Assembly (NCBI GenBank): GCA_005402585.1
Contig: BIFP01000078.1
Coordinates: 1 to 64,000, forward strand
DNA from: Micromonosporaceae bacterium KJ-029
GTDB lineage: Bacteria > Actinomycetota > Actinomycetes > Mycobacteriales > Micromonosporaceae
Length of the DNA stretch: 64,000 bases
Reading direction: 5' to 3'
The notes below the pieces were generated by a model that saw only the letters and a list, made by a program, of their open reading frames with translations, was not told where the DNA came from and ran no database searches. A program made the translations under genes and the position numbers. Below, piece by piece: positions 42,606-50,784 of the stretch. How positions within the stretch are numbered: position 1 is the stretch's first letter; every line of letters begins with the position of its first letter.

Positions 42606-42639
42606 CCGTCTTGGACGGCACGGCGGAGTAGCGGGTGGG

Positions 42640-43374
42640 TCACCAGCGCAGGAGGCGGGTGGCGAGGACCGCCAGGGCGGCCACGCCAGCGGTGGAGGTA
42701 CGCAGCACCGTGTCGCCGAGGCGGACCGGGCGGGCGCCAGCCTCGCGGAAGGCGGACAGCTCGGCCGGGGTGATGCCGCCCTCCGGACCCACCACCAGCA
42801 CGATCTCGCCACGGTCGGGAAGCTCGACGGTGGCGAGCCGGTCGGTCGCCTCCTCGTGCAGGACGTAGCCGGCGGCGGCACCGGCGATCCGGCGGGCCAC
42901 CATGGCAGTGGACTCGTCCGGCGCGCCCGCCACCACCGGCAGCCACGCGCGACGGGCCTGCTTCGCCGCCTCGCGGGCGGTCGCCACCCACTTGCCCCGA
43001 GCCCGTACGCCCCGCTCGCCGCGCCACTGCACCACCGAGCGGCCCGCCGCCCAGGGCACGATCTCGTCCACCCCGACCTCGGTCATCGCCTGCACGGCCA
43101 GCTCACCCCGGTCGCCCTTGGCGATGCCCTGCACCACCACCAGCCGGGGGTTCGCCGCGTCGACGTACCCCCGGCCGGTGACATCGAGGTCGAGGGTGCC
43201 CCGGCCGACGGCGGTGACCAGCGCGGTGGCCGTGCCGCCCCGGCCGTCGGCGAGCAGCAGTTCCTCGCCCACCCGCAACCGTTGCACGGTGGCGGCGTGG
43301 TGGCCCTCCGGGCCGGCGAGCACCATCGAGTCGGCGGTGGGCAGCGACTCGACCAGGAACAGCGGGGCGGACAC
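42640..43374 (-). CDS. rsmE: 16S rRNA (uracil-1498-N3) methyltransferase
   Basis: The 244-residue SPOUT enzyme methylates U1498 of 16S rRNA. Family landmarks are HHAATVQRLRVGEELLLADG, the SAM-knot stretches VVGPEGGITPAEL and VLRTSTAGVAAL. The GTG at 43374 lies one base after the dnaJ stop, so the two are coupled. An upstream in-frame start at 43452 would lie inside dnaJ and is not needed. Confidence 0.93.
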   Translation of the reverse strand: MSAPLFLVESLPTADSMVLAGPEGHHAATVQRLRVGEELLLADGRGGTATALVTAVGRGTLDLDVTGRGYVDAANPRLVVVQGIAKGDRGELAVQAMTEVGVDEIVPWAAGRSVVQWRGERGVRARGKWVATAREAAKQARRAWLPVVAGAPDESTAMVARRIAGAAAGYVLHEEATDRLATVELPDRGEIVLVVGPEGGITPAELSAFREAGARPVRLGDTVLRTSTAGVAALAVLATRLLRW

Positions 43375-43375
43375 C

Positions 43376-44521
43376 TCAGGCGTGGCCGTTGAAGGCGTCG
43401 CGCATCCGGGAGAAGAAGCCGCCCTGCTTACTGAGTTCGGCGACCTCCTCACCGCGGGTCTTGGCGAACTCGCGCAGCATCCGCTCCTGCTCGGCGTCGA
43501 GCTTGGTCGGGGTACGGACGTCCAGGTGGACGTAGAGGTCGCCCCGGCCGGTACCGCGCAGGTGGGGAACGCCGCGGGCGCGTAGCCGCAGCGTGCTGCC
43601 CGGCTGGGTGCCCGGCTTGACGTCGACCGGCTCCTCGCTGTCGAGCGTCTTGATGGTCAGCCGGGTGCCGAGCGCGGCGGCGGTCATCGGCACGGTGACC
43701 CGGCAGTGCAGGTCGTCGCCCTTGCGGGAGAAGACGTCGTGCGGCCGCTCGTGGATCTCCACGTAGAGGTCTCCGGCGGTGCCGCCGCCCGGGCCGACCT
43801 CGCCCTGTTGGGCGAGGCGGATCCGCATACCGTCCTCCACCCCGGCCGGGATCTTGACGGTCAGCGACCGCCGGGTCCGGACCCGGCCGTCACCGGCGCA
43901 GGTCGGGCAGGGGTGCGGGATGGTGGTGCCGTAGCCCTGGCACACCGTGCACGGCCGGGCGGAGACCACCTGGCCGAGGAAGGTGCGCTGCACCGACTGC
44001 ACCTCGCCCCGGCCCCCGCACGCCTCGCAGGTGGCCAGGTGGGTGCCGGCGGCGGTGCCGGCCCCGGAGCAGGTGGTGCAGAGCACCGCCGTGTCGACCG
44101 TGATCGGGGCCTCGACCCCGAAGGCGGTTTCCTGCAGGTCCAGCTCCAGCCGCAGGATCGCGTCCGCCCCGGGCCGGGTACGCGGTCGCGGACCACGCCC
44201 GGCGCCGGTGGCACCGCCGAAGAAGGCGTCCATGATGTCCTGGAAGCCGACGAAGGGGCCGGCACCACCGGGGCCGCCCGGCCCGCCCGCGCCACCGCCG
44301 CCCGGAGCCAGCGGATCGCCACCGAGGTCGACGATCTGCCGTTTCCGGTCGTCCGAGAGAACCTCGTACGCGGCGTTGATGTCCTTGAACTTCTCCTGTG
44401 CCTCCGGATCCGGATTCACGTCCGGGTGGTACTGCCGCGCCAGTTTCCGGTAGGCGCGCTTGATCTCGTCGTCGGAGGCGCCTCGGCTCACGCCGAGAAT
44501 GCCGTAGTAGTCCCTGGCCAC
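43376..44521 (-). CDS. dnaJ: Chaperone DnaJ (DnaJ2 type)
   Basis: The 381-residue co-chaperone has a J domain with YHPDVN, a Gly-rich linker (GGGGAGGPGGPGGAG), four zinc-binding CxxCxGxG repeats (CTTCSGAG, CEACGGRG, CTVCQGYG, CPTCAGDG) and C-terminal substrate domains. The GTG at 44521 starts VARDYYGILGV. It is part of the hrcA-dnaJ-rsmE unit and would be induced by heat shock through HrcA. Confidence 0.95.
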   Translation of the reverse strand: MARDYYGILGVSRGASDDEIKRAYRKLARQYHPDVNPDPEAQEKFKDINAAYEVLSDDRKRQIVDLGGDPLAPGGGGAGGPGGPGGAGPFVGFQDIMDAFFGGATGAGRGPRPRTRPGADAILRLELDLQETAFGVEAPITVDTAVLCTTCSGAGTAAGTHLATCEACGGRGEVQSVQRTFLGQVVSARPCTVCQGYGTTIPHPCPTCAGDGRVRTRRSLTVKIPAGVEDGMRIRLAQQGEVGPGGGTAGDLYVEIHERPHDVFSRKGDDLHCRVTVPMTAAALGTRLTIKTLDSEEPVDVKPGTQPGSTLRLRARGVPHLRGTGRGDLYVHLDVRTPTKLDAEQERMLREFAKTRGEEVAELSKQGGFFSRMRDAFNGHA

Positions 44522-44594
44522 TGCGTTCCGTGTCCTCGTGTTCGTCTCGCGTTACGCCGGTCGGCGGCGGCAGCCTGCCGTCGGCCCTGACTGG

Positions 44595-45617
44595 TCAGTT
44601 CTGGGCCAGCAGTTCGCCCACGTAGCGTGCCACGGCCCTCACCGTGGCGATGGTTCCGGGGTAGTCCATCCGCGTCGGCCCCAGCACGCCCATCCCCCCG
44701 ACGATGGTCGCGCCCGGGCCGTACCCGGTGCTGACCACCGAAGCCGCCCGCAGGTTGTCGATCTCGTTCTCGTCGCCGATGCGTACCCGTAAGGCGCTCG
44801 GCTCCACCTCGCCGATGAGCTTGAGCAGCACGACCTCCTCCTCGAGCGCCTCAAGGATCGGGCGCAACGAGCCCTGGAAGTCCAGCAGACCACCCCGGGC
44901 GAGGTTGGCGGTGCCGGCCAGGGCGATCCGCTCCTCGTGCCGCTCGACCAGGGTCTCCAGCAACACGGTGGACAGGGTCGTCATGGCCGGGCGCAGGTGC
45001 GGCACGGACTCGTCGATGAGGGCCTGCACCAGCGGCGGGGTCTCCGAGAGACGGACGCCGACCAGCTTCTCGTTGACCAGCCGGCGCAGGTCGATGACGT
45101 CCTCGGCGAGGATCGGCGCGGGCAGTTCGACCAGCCGCTGCTCGACCCGGCCGGTGTCGGCGATCATCACCAGCATCAGCCGGGTGGTGGAGATCGGTAC
45201 CAGCTCCAGGTGCCGTACGCGGGAGCGGGCCAGGCTCGGGTACTGCACCACGGCGACCTGGCGGGTCAGCTGCGCCAGCAGCCGGACGGTGCGATGCACC
45301 ACATCGTCGAGGTCGACCGCGCCGACCATGAAGCGCTCGATCGCCCGGCGCTCGGCCGGACTGAGCGGCTTGACCCGGCTCAGCCGGTCGACGAAGAGCC
45401 GGTAGCCACGGTCGGTGGGCACCCGGCCGGCGCTGGTGTGCGGCTGGCGGATGTAGCCCTCCTCCTCCAGCACGGCCATGTCGTTGCGGACGGTGGCCGG
45501 CGAGACGCCGAGTTGGTGCCGCTCGACCAGCGCCTTGCTGCCGACCGGCTCCTGGGTGACGACGTAGTCCTCGACGATCGCCCGGAGCACGGCGAGCTTG
45601 CGGTCGTCGAGACCCAT
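44595..45617 (-). CDS. hrcA: Heat-shock repressor
   Basis: The 340-residue repressor binds CIRCE and controls dnaJ and chaperonin genes. The N-terminal winged helix is visible in GVSPATVRNDMAVLEEEGYIRQPHTSAGRVPTDRGYRLFVD. A GAF-like middle and a C-terminal region follow. The ATG at 45617 has GGAGG with 8 bases spacing. CIRCE at 45673-45699 is 56 bases upstream and makes it autoregulatory. Confidence 0.95.
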   Translation of the reverse strand: MGLDDRKLAVLRAIVEDYVVTQEPVGSKALVERHQLGVSPATVRNDMAVLEEEGYIRQPHTSAGRVPTDRGYRLFVDRLSRVKPLSPAERRAIERFMVGAVDLDDVVHRTVRLLAQLTRQVAVVQYPSLARSRVRHLELVPISTTRLMLVMIADTGRVEQRLVELPAPILAEDVIDLRRLVNEKLVGVRLSETPPLVQALIDESVPHLRPAMTTLSTVLLETLVERHEERIALAGTANLARGGLLDFQGSLRPILEALEEEVVLLKLIGEVEPSALRVRIGDENEIDNLRAASVVSTGYGPGATIVGGMGVLGPTRMDYPGTIATVRAVARYVGELLAQN

Positions 45618-45672
45618 CTTCCCCACCTCCTGTCGCAGGTCAGCCCTTGGCGCCACGGCCACCAGGAACGCT

Positions 45673-45699
45673 CTGGCACTCGACTGTAGCGAGTGCCAG
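45673..45699 (-). promoter_or_regulatory. CIRCE element (HrcA operator)
   Basis: CTGGCACTC (45673-45681), nine bases, GAGTGCCAG (45691-45699) is a perfect 9-base inverted repeat with the standard CIRCE spacing. Read on the minus strand the spacer contains TACAGT, a probable -10 of hrcA, so binding would block the polymerase directly. Confidence 0.92.
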
Positions 45700-45825
45700 T
45701 CTACGTCGGGGCCCCCGCCGGCGCGATGATCAAGAGGCCACACGTGTCCGAGGTCCGATCGGCGGGTTGACACTCGCCGGTGTCGCTATGGTGCGTCGTT
45801 GCCGGTGGCACCTACCGTTACGTCC

Positions 45826-46452
45826 ATGACTGAACCACCTCGTCCCCCAGACTCAGGCGACGAACCCACGACTCCAATGTCCGGGTCCCCTGGCCAGGCC
45901 GGCTATCCCCCGCCCGGCGGCTATCCGCCACCCACCGGCGACCAGCCGCCGCCGGCTGGCTACCCCCCGCCCGGTGGCTACCCCCCGCCCGGTGGTTACC
46001 CCCCGCCCGGTGGTTACCCGCCGCCCGGCGGCTACCCCCCGCAGGGTGGCCAGCCCGGTGTCGGTTACCCGACCGGCGGCTACGGCGGCCCGCCGCCCGC
46101 CGGCTACGCCAACAACGAGGACAAGACCTGGGCGCTGATCGCCCACTTCGGCGGCGCCGCCGGCATGTTCCTCGGTGGCGGCGTGCTCGGCTGGATCGCG
46201 CCGCTGGTCGCGATGCTCGCCCGGGGCAGCCAGTCGCCGACGGTCCGCGCGCACGCGGTGGCCGCACTTAACTTCCAACTGCTCTGGTCGATCATCGCCC
46301 TGGTGGGCTGGGTACTCAGCTGCATCGTGATCGGCATCTTCGTCGGCTTCGCCGCGATGATCATCGGCATCATCTTCGGCATCATCGCCGGGCTGAGGGC
46401 CAACGAGGGTCAGTTCTACCGCTACCCGATGTCCATGAACATGGTCAAGTGA
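45826..46452 (+). CDS. DUF4870-like membrane protein with GYPPPG repeats
   Basis: The 208-residue product has a Pro/Gly/Tyr-rich N-terminal region with GYPPPG repeats (about residues 25-90) and a DUF4870-like membrane domain (KTWALIAHFGGAAGMFLGGG, then LVGWVLSCIVIGIFVGFAAMIIGIIFGIIAG). The disordered N-terminus may bind proteins. The ATG at 45826 has TACCGT 7 bases upstream and no ribosome-binding site, which suggests leaderless translation. The function is unknown. Confidence 0.82.
   Translation: MTEPPRPPDSGDEPTTPMSGSPGQAGYPPPGGYPPPTGDQPPPAGYPPPGGYPPPGGYPPPGGYPPPGGYPPQGGQPGVGYPTGGYGGPPPAGYANNEDKTWALIAHFGGAAGMFLGGGVLGWIAPLVAMLARGSQSPTVRAHAVAALNFQLLWSIIALVGWVLSCIVIGIFVGFAAMIIGIIFGIIAGLRANEGQFYRYPMSMNMVK
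45958..46047 (+). repeat. 18 bp tandem repeats coding GYPPPG
   Basis: Units of the GGCTACCCCCCGCCCGGT type start at 45958, 45976, 45994, 46012 and 46030, exactly 18 bases apart. Two more diverged copies lie at 45901-45936. Copies differ mainly at third codon positions. Confidence 0.9.
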
Positions 46453-46458
46453 TCCTCG

Positions 46459-46487
46459 ACCCGGCCGGCCTCGCCGGCTGGCCGGGT
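46459..46487. terminator. Hairpin between convergent genes
   Basis: ACCCGGCC (46459-46466) pairs with GGCCGGGT (46480-46487), and the inner GGCC/GGCT region can extend it imperfectly. It lies between the DUF4870-like gene and hemW. Confidence 0.55.
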
Positions 46488-46527
46488 TCGGCCCCTGCTC
46501 AGGGCAGCCGGCCGCGGACCACGGCGC

Positions 46528-47757
46528 TCAGGGCAGCAGCTCGCGGACCACGGCGTCGGCCAGTAGCCGGCCGCGCAGGGTGAGCACCGCCCGGCCGGCG
46601 GCGAAGGCGTCGGGAGCCAGCAGGCCGTCGGCCAGGGCGCGCTCCGCGCCGACCCGGCCGGCCTCGTCCAGCACCGCCAACGGCAGGCCGCTGGCGAGCC
46701 GCAGCCGGAGCATCACGTCCTCCATGTGCGCCTCGTCGCCGGTGAGCACCTCCCGGGCCAGCCCGGGAGACTCACCGGCGGCCAGGCGCCGCGCGTACGC
46801 CGTGGGGTGTTTGACGTTCCACCAGCGCACGCCACCGACGTGGCTGTGCGCCCCCGGGCCGAGGCCCCACCAGTCACCGCCGGTCCAGTAGAGCAGGTTG
46901 TGCCGGCACCGCGCGGCCGGCGTACGGGCCCAGTTGGAGACCTCGTACCAGGAGAAACCGGCCGCGCCGAGGGCAGCCTCGGCGGCCAGGTAACGGTCCG
47001 CGGCGACGTCGTCGTCGGGGTACGGCAGCTCACCGCGCCGCATCCGGGCGGCGAGCCGGGTGCCATCCTCGACGATCAGGGCGTACGCGCTGACGTGGTC
47101 CACACCCGCCGCGACGACCTGCTCCAGCGAGGCGGCGAAGTCCTCGGCGCGCTCCCCCGGCGTACCGTAGATCAGGTCGAGGTTGACGTGGTCGAACCCG
47201 GCGTCGCGGGCCTCCAGTGCGGCGGCCGTGGCCCGGCCGGCGCTGTGCCGGCGGTCGAGGACGGCGAGCACCCCGGGCGCGGCCGACTGCATGCCCAGCG
47301 AGATCCGGGTGTAGCCGGCCGCGCGCAGTTCCTTCAGCGACTCGGGCGTGACCGACTCGGGGTTGGCCTCGGTCGTCACCTCCGCGTCGCCGGCCAGCCC
47401 CCAGGTCCGGTCGATCGCGTCGAGGATCCGGGCCAGGTCGTCGGCCGGCAGCAGGGTGGGGGTGCCACCGCCGACGAAGACCGTGTCCACCCGGGGCGGC
47501 GGGGCGTCGCCGAGCACCCGTGCGGCGAGCGCCAGCTCGGCCAGCACGGTGTCGGCATAGCCCTCCCGGCCCGCGCCGCCAGCCAGCTCCTCGGCCGTGT
47601 ACGTGTTGAAGTCGCAGTAGCCGCAGCGGCTGGCGCAGAAGGGCACGTGCAGGTACACCCCGAAGCCGCGGTCACCCACGGCTGAGCGGGCGGACGCGGG
47701 CAGTGCCCCGTCGGCGGGGACGGGTTCGCCTGCTGGAAGGACGCCGGGCATGGCCAC
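46528..47757 (-). CDS. hemW: Radical SAM heme chaperone
   Basis: The 409-residue radical SAM protein has the cluster motif CASRCGYCDF with Cys41, Cys45 and Cys48. The residue two after Cys48 is Phe rather than Cys. This distinguishes HemW, a heme-handing chaperone, from the coproporphyrinogen oxidase HemN. GGGTPTLLPADDLARIL and EANPESVTPESLKELRAAG are conserved family blocks. The start is GTG at 47757 (GAGGG 7 bases upstream) or ATG at 47751. It is divergent from the enoyl-CoA hydratase with overlapping promoter bases. Confidence 0.92.
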   Translation of the reverse strand: MAMPGVLPAGEPVPADGALPASARSAVGDRGFGVYLHVPFCASRCGYCDFNTYTAEELAGGAGREGYADTVLAELALAARVLGDAPPPRVDTVFVGGGTPTLLPADDLARILDAIDRTWGLAGDAEVTTEANPESVTPESLKELRAAGYTRISLGMQSAAPGVLAVLDRRHSAGRATAAALEARDAGFDHVNLDLIYGTPGERAEDFAASLEQVVAAGVDHVSAYALIVEDGTRLAARMRRGELPYPDDDVAADRYLAAEAALGAAGFSWYEVSNWARTPAARCRHNLLYWTGGDWWGLGPGAHSHVGGVRWWNVKHPTAYARRLAAGESPGLAREVLTGDEAHMEDVMLRLRLASGLPLAVLDEAGRVGAERALADGLLAPDAFAAGRAVLTLRGRLLADAVVRELLP

Positions 47758-47771
47758 TAGTGTGCCCTCAC

Positions 47772-48560
47772 ATGACCTCTCCCGACGCGCTCGTCCGGGT
47801 CGCCACGGCCCGCGGGGTGACCACCCTCACCCTGGACAGCCCGCGCAACCGCAACGCGCTCTCCACGCCGCTGATGACCGAACTGCTGGCCGGGCTTGCC
47901 GCCGCGGTCGCCGACGACACGGTCCGGGTCATCGTGCTCGACCACACCGGCCCGGTCTTCTGTTCCGGGGCGGACCTGAAGGAGACGGCGGCGGCGTACG
48001 CCAGCGGGACGGTGCCCGCCGGGATGCTGGGTGACGTGCTGGCGGCGGTCCGGGAGTGCCCGAAGCCGGTGCTGGCGCGGGTCGGCGGCCCGGCCCGGGC
48101 CGGCGGGCTTGGCCTGATCGCGGCGGCGGACGTGGTGGTCTGCGCCGCCGAGGCCACGTTCGCCTTCACCGAGGTACGGATCGGAGTGATCCCGGCGGTG
48201 ATCTCGGCGACCGTGCTGCCCCGGCTACAGCCCCGGGCGGCGGCCGAGCTGTACCTGACCGGCGACACCTTCGACGGCCGGCGGGCGGCGGAGATCGGCC
48301 TGGTCACCGCGGCGGTGCCGGCGGACGACCTGGACGCCGCGGTGGAGCGGTACCTCGACTCGCTGGTGCGTGGCGCCCCGGCGGCGCTGGCCGGCGCTAA
48401 GGAACTGCTGCGCCGGCCGGCCGCCACCGACCTGCGCGCCGAGCTGGCGGAGCTGGGCACCGTCTCCACCCGCTACTTCCTGTCCCCCGACGGTGTCGAG
48501 GGGGTCACCGCGTTCCGGGAGAAGCGCCCGCCCCGCTGGGTGGCCGAACTCGACAGGTGA
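47772..48560 (+). CDS. Enoyl-CoA hydratase/isomerase family protein
   Basis: The 262-residue crotonase-fold protein has the oxyanion-hole strands (PRNRNALSTPLMTELLAGL and FCSGADLKE) and the second loop ARAGGLGLIAAADVVVCA. The usual catalytic Glu region reads FAFTEVRIGVIPAVIS. It would act on an acyl-CoA in fatty acid or amino acid degradation. TAGTGT stands 8 bases before the ATG, suggesting a leaderless message. It overlaps the next gene by four bases. Confidence 0.85.
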   Translation: MTSPDALVRVATARGVTTLTLDSPRNRNALSTPLMTELLAGLAAAVADDTVRVIVLDHTGPVFCSGADLKETAAAYASGTVPAGMLGDVLAAVRECPKPVLARVGGPARAGGLGLIAAADVVVCAAEATFAFTEVRIGVIPAVISATVLPRLQPRAAAELYLTGDTFDGRRAAEIGLVTAAVPADDLDAAVERYLDSLVRGAPAALAGAKELLRRPAATDLRAELAELGTVSTRYFLSPDGVEGVTAFREKRPPRWVAELDR

Positions 48561-49591
48561 GTACCGCCCCGGGCGGGGAACTACCGGGTCGGCGCGGCTG
48601 TCGCGCGCCGGGTGGAACCGGTCGGACGACCCCGAACGGGTCGACGGGGGACGTACGCTTGGCGGACGTCGTACGGGAGGTGTGGGTGCGGGCTCGGGCA
48701 GTGCTGGCGGGTTTCGTGGTCCTCGTGCTGATCGCTTTGATCGGGATCGTCCTCGGGATGCGACAGGTCGGAGAGCGGCTGCGCCTGCCGTTGGCCAGCC
48801 GGGCCTGCACCGTGCAGGCCGACGGGGAGGTGTCCCTGAACGCCCACCAGATGGCCAACGCGGCGACGATCGCGGCCATCGGTGTCCAGCGCGGGATGCC
48901 GGAGCGGGCCGTGGTGGTGGCGCTGGCCACCGCCTACCAGGAGTCCGGCCTGCGCAATCTGGCAGGCGGCGACCGCGACTCGGTCGGCCTGTTCCAGCAG
49001 CGCCCGAGCCAGGGCTGGGGCACCCCGGCCGAGATCCGTGACCCCCGATACGCGGCCAACAGGTTCTACGCCGCGCTGAAGAAGGTGCGCGGCTGGGAGG
49101 ACATGCGGGTCACCGACGCGGCCCAGAAGGTCCAGCGGTCGGCCTTCCCGGAGGCGTACGAGAAGTGGGCGGGCGACTCGGAGGTGCTCACCCGGGCCCT
49201 GCTCGGCGAGGCCACCGGGGCGGTCGCCTGCACGGTGGGCGGTGACCCGGCGATGCGCGGCGCCGCCGCGGCCGCCGCACTGACCCAGGGCCTGACGCTC
49301 GACTGGGGCCTGGCGGACTCGGGCGCGGCGGGGCAGGCAAAGGCACTGGACGTCGTCGACTCCCGGGTGAACCGGGACGGCGGCCTGACCGGCCTGACGG
49401 TGACCGCGGCGGACGAACGCGCTGGCTGGCGGTACGCGCACTGGCTGGTCTCCCACGCGAGCGACCACGGGGTGAAGACGGTGCGATTCGGCGGCCTGGA
49501 GTGGACTGCCCGTAACGGCACCTGGAAGCGGGTGGCCGACCGCGAGCGAACTGACGGCCAGGTGGTCGTCGAGATCCACGACGACGTGTGA
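48557..49591 (+). CDS. Membrane-anchored lysozyme/transglycosylase-like protein
   Basis: The 344-residue product has a low-complexity cytoplasmic N-terminus (about residues 1-45), one membrane segment (VLAGFVVLVLIALIGIVLG) and an extracellular part. There, VVVALATAYQESGLRNLAGGDRDSVGLFQQRPSQGWG looks like an SLT/goose-lysozyme-type core with Glu129 as the candidate acid. C-terminal residues form a mixed alpha/beta domain. It could cleave peptidoglycan glycan strands, but activity is unproven. Its GTG overlaps the hydratase stop. Confidence 0.7.
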   Translation: MSTAPGGELPGRRGCRAPGGTGRTTPNGSTGDVRLADVVREVWVRARAVLAGFVVLVLIALIGIVLGMRQVGERLRLPLASRACTVQADGEVSLNAHQMANAATIAAIGVQRGMPERAVVVALATAYQESGLRNLAGGDRDSVGLFQQRPSQGWGTPAEIRDPRYAANRFYAALKKVRGWEDMRVTDAAQKVQRSAFPEAYEKWAGDSEVLTRALLGEATGAVACTVGGDPAMRGAAAAAALTQGLTLDWGLADSGAAGQAKALDVVDSRVNRDGGLTGLTVTAADERAGWRYAHWLVSHASDHGVKTVRFGGLEWTARNGTWKRVADRERTDGQVVVEIHDDV

Positions 49592-49814
49592 GCGACCCCC
49601 GATCTCCTTTACCCGCAGTTACCGCAAAATCCGGCAATTCACTTTATATCCCCCCGGCTGCATCGCTTTACGCAACTACCAGTAGTCGCACCACCGCCCT
49701 GGGTCGCTATCGCCGCGGGATCGACCGTCGGGCGCTCCCCAGGCCTGGAGTCCGCGCGTTACCATCGGCGGCCTGTGCCAAATGATGGTTTCACCCTTTG
49801 GGGAGGGGTACGAC
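49592..49814. other. AT-rich intergenic region upstream of the PhyH gene
   Basis: No gene is seen. The stretch from about 49609 to 49680 is unusually AT-rich for this genome (for example CGCAAAATCCGGCAATTCAC and TTTATATCC). It may hold the promoter and a regulator site for the dioxygenase gene, whose ribosome-binding site GGGGAGGGG is at 49799-49807. Confidence 0.6.
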
Positions 49815-50720
49815 GTGGCATTCGACTACGGCGACCGGACCGGCTACGAACCGATCAGCGACGTCGACCGCAAGGAGTTCCATGAGCAGGGCTTTCTCCT
49901 GCTGCGCAACGTCCTGACCGAGGATCACCGGGCCGCTCTCGAGGCCGCGGTCGACCGCGTGTACGAGGAGGAGAAGGCCAAGGGCAACACCACCAAGGAC
50001 GGCACCCTGCACCTGCTGGGCTTCCTTGACCGCGACGAACTCTTCGGCAACCTGCTCACCCACCCGATCGCCTTCCCCTACATGTGGGGTCTGGCCGGCT
50101 GGAACATCTACTCCCACCACAACCACCTCGACGTCACTCCGCCGGCGCTGGAGCCGGAGAAGCCGTACTGGGGTTGGCACCAGGACGGGTACCGGCAGAA
50201 CTCCGACCCGGAGACGATGGACCCGAACCTGCCTCGGCCGATGTTCTCGCTGAAGGTCGCCTACGTGCTCTCCGACCTGTCGGAGACCGGCCGCGGCGCG
50301 ACCAAGGTGATCCCGGGCAGCCACCTGTGGAACTCGCTGCCGCGCCCGGCAGACACCACGGTGCACAACCCGGACCCGGAGGGCACCGTCGAGATCACCG
50401 CCAAGCCGGGCGACGCCTTCATCTTCGACCGCCGCCAGTGGCACTCGCGGTCGACCAACCTGTCGACGATCACCCGCAAGATGCTCTTCGTCGGCTACAC
50501 GTACCGGTGGATCCGCCCGCTGGACGAGCTGCACATCGACAAGGACGGCGAGTGGTGGGGCAACCGCACGCCGGTGCAGCGCCAGCTCTGCGGTGAGGGC
50601 ACCCACACCGCGAACTACTGGGGCATCAACTGGGACGGCTACATCGACGACGAGATCCCGCTGCGCAAGGAACTGAAGGAGCGCGGCCAGCTCAACCGCA
50701 GCATCCCCTGGCTCCGCTGA
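49815..50720 (+). CDS. Phytanoyl-CoA dioxygenase (PhyH) family Fe(II)/2-oxoglutarate oxygenase
   Basis: The 301-residue enzyme has the iron facial triad as WHQD (His122, Asp124) and His210 in RRQWHSRSTN; a nearby Arg probably binds 2-oxoglutarate. It would hydroxylate a substrate that cannot be named from sequence; relatives include ectoine hydroxylase, phytanoyl-CoA hydroxylase and natural-product enzymes. No ectoine or biosynthetic genes are adjacent. The GTG at 49815 follows GGGGAGGGG with about 7 bases spacing. A strong hairpin follows the stop. Confidence 0.85.
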   Translation: MAFDYGDRTGYEPISDVDRKEFHEQGFLLLRNVLTEDHRAALEAAVDRVYEEEKAKGNTTKDGTLHLLGFLDRDELFGNLLTHPIAFPYMWGLAGWNIYSHHNHLDVTPPALEPEKPYWGWHQDGYRQNSDPETMDPNLPRPMFSLKVAYVLSDLSETGRGATKVIPGSHLWNSLPRPADTTVHNPDPEGTVEITAKPGDAFIFDRRQWHSRSTNLSTITRKMLFVGYTYRWIRPLDELHIDKDGEWWGNRTPVQRQLCGEGTHTANYWGINWDGYIDDEIPLRKELKERGQLNRSIPWLR

Positions 50721-50736
50721 GCCGGTGAACGAAGGC

Positions 50737-50761
50737 CCCCTGTCCCGCCGGGACAGGGGGT
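50737..50761. terminator. Hairpin between convergent genes
   Basis: CCCCCTGTCCC (50737-50747) pairs perfectly with GGGACAGGGGG (50751-50761) around GCC; the flanking AAGG and TCTT extend the stem partially, and TCTTG follows. It ends the dioxygenase gene and possibly the sugar permease gene. Confidence 0.75.
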
Positions 50762-50784
50762 CTTGTCGTATCGGAACCTCCGGC

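Noticed and set aside
45958..46047. 18-base repeats as a CRISPR or mobile element
   Set aside because: They are in-frame codons for GYPPPG in a Pro-rich protein.
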